Positions 60,126 to 64,000 of a stretch of 64,000 bases of DNA are shown piece after piece (the stretch's first letter is position 1; every line of letters begins with the position of its first letter). Origin of the DNA: Pseudoxanthomonas yeongjuensis (lineage in GTDB: Bacteria > Pseudomonadota > Gammaproteobacteria > Xanthomonadales > Xanthomonadaceae); NCBI RefSeq assembly GCF_010093345.1, contig NZ_PDWT01000002.1, positions 310,001-374,000 of the forward strand, read 5' to 3'. Made by a program: the position numbers and the translations under genes. The notes below the pieces were generated by a model. That model had not been told where the DNA came from and made no database searches. It saw nothing but the letters and a program-made list of their open reading frames with translations.

Positions 60126-61493
60126 CTACGCCGCTTCCAGCGCCTGCAGGTAACGCCTGCGCCACGCGCCTATGTCGTTCTCCTGCAACTGGTCCATCAG
60201 CGCGCGCCATCTTTCCACGCGCTCGGAAAGGGGCATGCCGGATGCGGTGGCGATGGCGTCGGCCACGCCGTCCAGGTCGTGCGGGTTGACGATCAATGCT
60301 TCCTTCATTTCGTCCGCGGCACCGGCCAGGATCGACAACACCAGCACACCGGGGTCGGATCCGTCCTGTGCGGCGACGAATTCCTTGGCCACCAGGTTCA
60401 TGCCGTCGCGCAGCGGCGTGACCAGACCGAGGCGGGCCATGCGATAGAAGCCGGTCAGCGTAGCGTGGGCGAAATTCTTGTTGACGTAGCGCAGCGGCGT
60501 CCAGTCGGGCTGGGCATGGTTGCCGTTGATGTGCCCGGCGATCTGTTCCAGCTCGTTGCGCAGCAACTTGTATTCCGACACTTCGCCCCGCGACACCGGC
60601 GCGATCTGCAGGTAGGTCAACAGTCCTTTCTGCTTGGGGTGCCGCTGCAGGTAACGCTCGAAGCCGTGGAAGCGTTCCGGCAATCCCTTCGAGTAGTCCA
60701 GCCGGTCCACGCCGATGGCCAGTTGCCTTGGCTCCAGGCTCTTGCGCAGGTCGCGCACGGCAGGCTTGTTCACCGCCTCCCTGGCCTGCTGCGCGATCAG
60801 TCCGGTGTCGATGCCGATCGGAAAGGCGCCGGCACGGAAGCGATGGCCGTCCGGCGCCTGCAGCTCTCCGTCGCCGATCACCTTGCCCTCGCCGAACAGG
60901 CGCACATAGGCCTGGAAGCGTTCGACGTCGCGCTGGGTCTGGAAACCCACCAGGTCGTAGGCATACAGGCTGGACATCAGGCGCAGATGCTCGGGCAACG
61001 CCTGCACCAGGTCGGCGGAAGGCATCGGCACGTGCAGGAAGAAGCCGATCTTGCAGCCGATCCCGCGCTCGCGCAGCATCGAGGCCAGTGGGATCAGGTG
61101 GTAGTCGTGGATCCACACGGTGTCGCTGTCGCGCAACAGCGGCGCAAGCTTCTCGGCGAACAGCGCATTGACCCGGCGATAGCCCTCGCGCTTGCCGCGA
61201 TCGTAGTCGACCAGGTCCAGGCGGAAATGCAGCAGCGGCCACAGCGTGCGATTGGCGAAGCCGTTGTAGTAATCGTCGTGGTCCTTGCGGTCCAGATCCA
61301 TGGTCACGAAGCGGATGTCGCCATCGGTCTGTTCGTACAGGCTGCCGCTGGGCTCGCGGGTGACTTTCCCGCTCCAGCCGAACCACAGGCCGCCACGCTC
61401 CTTCAGCGCCGCCAGCAAGCCCACGGCAAGTCCGCCAGCACGGCTTTCGCCCGGCACCGCGACGCGATTGGAGACGACCACCAGCCGGCTCAC
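60126..61493 (-). CDS. otsA: trehalose-6-phosphate synthase OtsA
   Basis: 455 residues from a GTG start. GT20 retaining glycosyltransferase making trehalose-6-phosphate from UDP-glucose and glucose-6-phosphate. Motifs: [70 protein letters not shown] and [16 protein letters not shown]. The start [10 protein letters not shown] overlaps the stop of the GH15 gene (GTGA), so translation is coupled. It is the last gene of the trehalose operon. Confidence 0.96.
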   Translation of the reverse strand: MSRLVVVSNRVAVPGESRAGGLAVGLLAALKERGGLWFGWSGKVTREPSGSLYEQTDGDIRFVTMDLDRKDHDDYYNGFANRTLWPLLHFRLDLVDYDRGKREGYRRVNALFAEKLAPLLRDSDTVWIHDYHLIPLASMLRERGIGCKIGFFLHVPMPSADLVQALPEHLRLMSSLYAYDLVGFQTQRDVERFQAYVRLFGEGKVIGDGELQAPDGHRFRAGAFPIGIDTGLIAQQAREAVNKPAVRDLRKSLEPRQLAIGVDRLDYSKGLPERFHGFERYLQRHPKQKGLLTYLQIAPVSRGEVSEYKLLRNELEQIAGHINGNHAQPDWTPLRYVNKNFAHATLTGFYRMARLGLVTPLRDGMNLVAKEFVAAQDGSDPGVLVLSILAGAADEMKEALIVNPHDLDGVADAIATASGMPLSERVERWRALMDQLQENDIGAWRRRYLQALEAA

Positions 61494-63316
61494 GAGGCTT
61501 CCTGCCACGAACGCGACAGGCGCATCGCGGCGATGATCAGGCCGACATGGGAATAGGTCTGCGGAAAATTCCCCCAGGCCTCGCCGCCGTCGAAGGCCAG
61601 GTCCTCGGATAGCAAACCAAGCGGATTGCGCCGCGCCAGGATCCGCTCGAACAATTCGCGCGCCTCGTCCTTGCGCCCGATCGCCGCCAGCGCGTCGATG
61701 TACCAGAAGGTGCAGATGGTGAAGCTGGTTTCCGGCGAACCGAAATCGTCCGGCGCCACGTAGCGGAACAGCGCGTCGCCGCGCTTGAGGTCGCGACCGA
61801 TCGCCTCGACCGTGCCGATGAAGCGCGGGTCGTCGGGCTGCACGAAGCCCAGGTCGGCCAGCAGCAGCAGCGAAGCATCCAGGCGCTCGCCGCCGAAGGT
61901 ATCGGTGAAATGGCCGAGCGTTCCGCTCCACGACTGCTCGATCACGCGCGCATGGATCGCTTCGGCCCGGTCGCGCCAGTAGGTTTGGCGGGATTCCAGT
62001 TCCAGTTTGCCCGCGATCTTCGCCAGCCGGTCGCAGGCGGCCCAGCACATCACGCTGGTGTAGGTGTGGACTTCGGCGCGGCCGCGGAACTCCCACAACC
62101 CGGCGTCGGGAACATCGTGCAGGGCGAAGGCGCGTTCGCCCAGCGGTTCGAGCCGGGCGAAGGCATCGATGTCGCCCGGATCGGCCAGCCGCTGGTCGAA
62201 GAACAGCTGGGTGGATGCCAGGACCACGCTGCCGTACACGTCGTGCTGTTTCTGCACCCAGGCCAGGTTGCCGCGCCGCACCGGCCCCATGCCGCGGTAG
62301 CCGGCCAGGCTTTCCACTTCGTATTCGTGCAGCTGTTCCTCGAAATTGATCCCGTATAGCGGTTGCAGGCTGCCGTCGCTGGTGGCGATGTTGAAGATGT
62401 AGCGCAGGAACTCCTCCATGCTGCGGGTCGCGCCCAGCCGGTTCAGCGCACGCACCACGAACGCGGCGTCGCGCAGCCAGCAATAGCGATAGTCCCAGTT
62501 GCGCGGTGTGTCCGGCGCTTCGGGAATGGAGGTGGTCATCGCCGCGATGATCGCGCCGCTGTCTTCGTACTGGCACAGCTTCAAGGTGATCGCGCTGCGG
62601 ATCACCGCCTCCTGCCAGTCCAGCGGGATGGACAGGTAACGCACCCATTCGCACCAGTAGCTGGTGGTGCGTTGCTGCGCCTCGTGCACGAATCCGGCCA
62701 CGCCACGCGCCAGCGATTCGTCCGCGCCCAGAACAAGATGCACCGGATGCGCGAGCACGAACGGAGTTTCCTCGCGCACGAAACGCACCGGCACGTCGGT
62801 AGTCAGGCGCAGGGTGAAATCGGGAAGCAGCCAGCGCACGTGGTTGCTGCCCCAAGTGGATTCCGGCAACCGCGCGCCCCAATCCGCCAGCGGGCGCGCA
62901 CGCACGCGGATCCGCGGGTTGCCGCTGAGCGGCGTGACCCGGCGCACCAGCATCACCGGCCGGTAGAAGCGCTCGTGCTCGCGCCAGCGCGGGGCGAAAT
63001 CGATGATTTCCACCGCGCCGCCCTGGCGGTCGTGCAGGACCGTGCGCAGGATCGCGGTGTTGTGCAGGTAGGCCTGCTCGCTGTGCGAGAAATCCTCCAG
63101 TTCGATGGCGTAGTCGCCGCCGTCGTGCTCGCGCGGCGAGAGCAGCGCGCAGAACGCCGGATCGCCATCGAAGGCAGGCAGGCAACTCCACACCACCCGT
63201 GCCCGAGCATCGACCAGCGCGCCGAAGCTGCCGTTGCCGATCACGCCGAGATCGAGGTTTGCGGCTGTCGTGTGGGCAGCTGCCATACGGGTAGCGGTCG
63301 TGCGGGCAGTTGTCAT
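61490..63316 (-). CDS. GH15-family glucoamylase/trehalase-like hydrolase
   Basis: 608 residues without a signal peptide: IGNGSFGALVDARARVVWSCLPAFDGDPAFCALL opens the TreH/TreH_N-like domain, and NWDYRYCWLRDAAFVVRALNRLG plus GEAWGNFPQTYSHVGLIIAA mark the GH15 catalytic barrel. The catalytic acids are expected in the WLRD and GE-x-W-G blocks. Between otsB and otsA such proteins are commonly found; trehalase or glucoamylase activity are both possible. Its ATG overlaps the otsB stop (ATGA). Confidence 0.92.
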   Translation of the reverse strand: MTTARTTATRMAAAHTTAANLDLGVIGNGSFGALVDARARVVWSCLPAFDGDPAFCALLSPREHDGGDYAIELEDFSHSEQAYLHNTAILRTVLHDRQGGAVEIIDFAPRWREHERFYRPVMLVRRVTPLSGNPRIRVRARPLADWGARLPESTWGSNHVRWLLPDFTLRLTTDVPVRFVREETPFVLAHPVHLVLGADESLARGVAGFVHEAQQRTTSYWCEWVRYLSIPLDWQEAVIRSAITLKLCQYEDSGAIIAAMTTSIPEAPDTPRNWDYRYCWLRDAAFVVRALNRLGATRSMEEFLRYIFNIATSDGSLQPLYGINFEEQLHEYEVESLAGYRGMGPVRRGNLAWVQKQHDVYGSVVLASTQLFFDQRLADPGDIDAFARLEPLGERAFALHDVPDAGLWEFRGRAEVHTYTSVMCWAACDRLAKIAGKLELESRQTYWRDRAEAIHARVIEQSWSGTLGHFTDTFGGERLDASLLLLADLGFVQPDDPRFIGTVEAIGRDLKRGDALFRYVAPDDFGSPETSFTICTFWYIDALAAIGRKDEARELFERILARRNPLGLLSEDLAFDGGEAWGNFPQTYSHVGLIIAAMRLSRSWQEAS

Positions 63317-64000
63317 CGTGGTTTCTCTGCGGCGCCCACAGGCACGGCATTGCGGCGAAGCCAGGCATGCACGGCGGTCGGATCGGCGAGCCTGTATCGC
63401 GCCTGGGTGGGCTCGCGCGCGCCGACCTGCACGCTCCAGCCCCCAGCCGCATGGGCGGCGGCGAAACCGAACTCGTCGGTCAGGTCGTCGCCGACGAACA
63501 CCGGCGTGCGCCCCGCGAAAGGCGCCTCGGCCATCAGCGTGTGCAGCGCGCGGCCCTTGTCGACATCGGCGGGAACCAGTTCGATCACGTGATCGCCTGG
63601 CTGCAGGCGATAGCCGGGCAGCCGCGACAGGTGCGATTCGGCCAGTTGCGTCACCGCGGCGGCGGCGTGCGGCGCGGTGCGCCAGTGCAAGGCCAGGTTC
63701 GCGCCCTTGTCCTCGACCAGTACGCCGGGATGGCGTTCGGCGAACAGTCCCGCTTCCAGGCGCAGGGCCGACAGCGCATCGCCGCTGCGCACGGGTTGCG
63801 GGGCGACCACGCCGCGGAACTGCTGGCCGTGCAGGCCCGCCGCGGGAAACCGCTGCGGCGAGAACAGGCGGTCCAGTTCGGAAAGCGGCCTGCCGCTGAC
63901 CAGCGCCAGCGCGCCACCGAGGCGATCGCTGACGCGGCCGATGATGTCCAGTGCGCCTAGCGGCAAGCCGACGAGGTCCGGATGGATCTCGAATTCGAGC
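63313..64000 (-). CDS. otsB: trehalose-phosphatase OtsB, N-terminus beyond the window
   Basis: About 229 C-terminal residues are inside the window; the frame is open to base 64000. OtsB removes phosphate from trehalose-6-phosphate. HAD features are visible: SGRPLSELDRLF (motif II), LHWRTAP, DKGRALHTLM with the conserved Lys (motif III), and VFVGDDLTDEFGFAAA (motif IV). The nucleophilic DxD motif would lie upstream, outside the window. It is the first gene seen of the otsB-GH15-otsA operon. Confidence 0.94.
   Translation of the reverse strand, partial: LEFEIHPDLVGLPLGALDIIGRVSDRLGGALALVSGRPLSELDRLFSPQRFPAAGLHGQQFRGVVAPQPVRSGDALSALRLEAGLFAERHPGVLVEDKGANLALHWRTAPHAAAAVTQLAESHLSRLPGYRLQPGDHVIELVPADVDKGRALHTLMAEAPFAGRTPVFVGDDLTDEFGFAAAHAAGGWSVQVGAREPTQARYRLADPTAVHAWLRRNAVPVGAAEKPR

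Noticed and set aside
60021-61556. 511-codon plus-strand frame opposite otsA
   Set aside because: Begins in a dispersed repeat and lies antisense to a clear GT20 enzyme.

Overview
The window reads as a chromosome segment of a high-GC gammaproteobacterium of the Xanthomonadaceae/Lysobacteraceae group (Lysobacter, Luteimonas, Pseudoxanthomonas or a relative). The reasons are the strong G/C bias at third codon positions, a large stock of secreted peptidases (M13, M28, S9, M56), MddA-, DUF3297-, DUF1415- and YajQ-type genes, and above all many short palindromes of the GTAGGAGCGACGTnAGTCGC type. These are REP sequences arranged as inverted pairs (REPINs), and two REP-associated tyrosine transposase (RAYT) genes are present. 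This is inference from gene content; no rRNA, tRNA or CRISPR array was seen.

Layout. 1-3.7 kb: broken alpha/beta hydrolase, Cys-rich mini-protein, AraC regulator, DUF3606, dimethylargininase. 4.0-6.4 kb: BlaI/M56 sensor pair behind two BlaI-type operators. 6.7-8.5 kb: zinc-ribbon membrane protein and secreted amidohydrolase. 8.6-13.4 kb: two AraC regulators beside two alpha/beta hydrolases, a secreted cupin and an isochorismatase-like hydrolase. 13.6-16.2 kb: glutathione transferase, then a four-gene SRPBCC-ArsR-GFA-SRPBCC operon with a promoter and palindromic operator. 16.2-25.3 kb: methanethiol methyltransferase, a hydrolase-LuxR fusion, a GAF histidine kinase, a divergent MBL-fold/TetR pair sharing a palindrome, and an M13 peptidase. 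25.5-31.8 kb: RcnB-like protein, RAYT number 1 between two REPINs, M28 aminopeptidase and several unknown secreted or small proteins. 31.9-35.1 kb: ABC-2 exporter and membrane GGDEF protein. 35.3-47 kb: S9 peptidase, DUF418, a HipA-like kinase/DUF3037 pair, MsrB, a CorA/ZntB transporter with a terminator in its upstream region, and a DsbA-like oxidoreductase. 47-51 kb: tesA divergent from ybbA-ybbP. 51.2-55.7 kb: DUF559, rsmC-rsuA-HAD operon, RAYT number 2, yajQ-DUF1415. 55.8-58.5 kb: an orphan contractile-tail sheath gene next to an EamA transporter. 59-64 kb: OmpW and the trehalose operon otsB-GH15-otsA.

How the parts relate. Most of the window is housekeeping or stress-related and arranged in short, often translationally coupled operons. 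Its most distinctive layer is the repeat system. At least three stem variants of the same REP head occur; the two RAYT genes are each bracketed by a different variant; and the REP ends at the second RAYT supply the stop codons of both neighbouring genes. A second, unrelated dispersed repeat of roughly 130-200 bp lies three times directly downstream of minus-strand genes.
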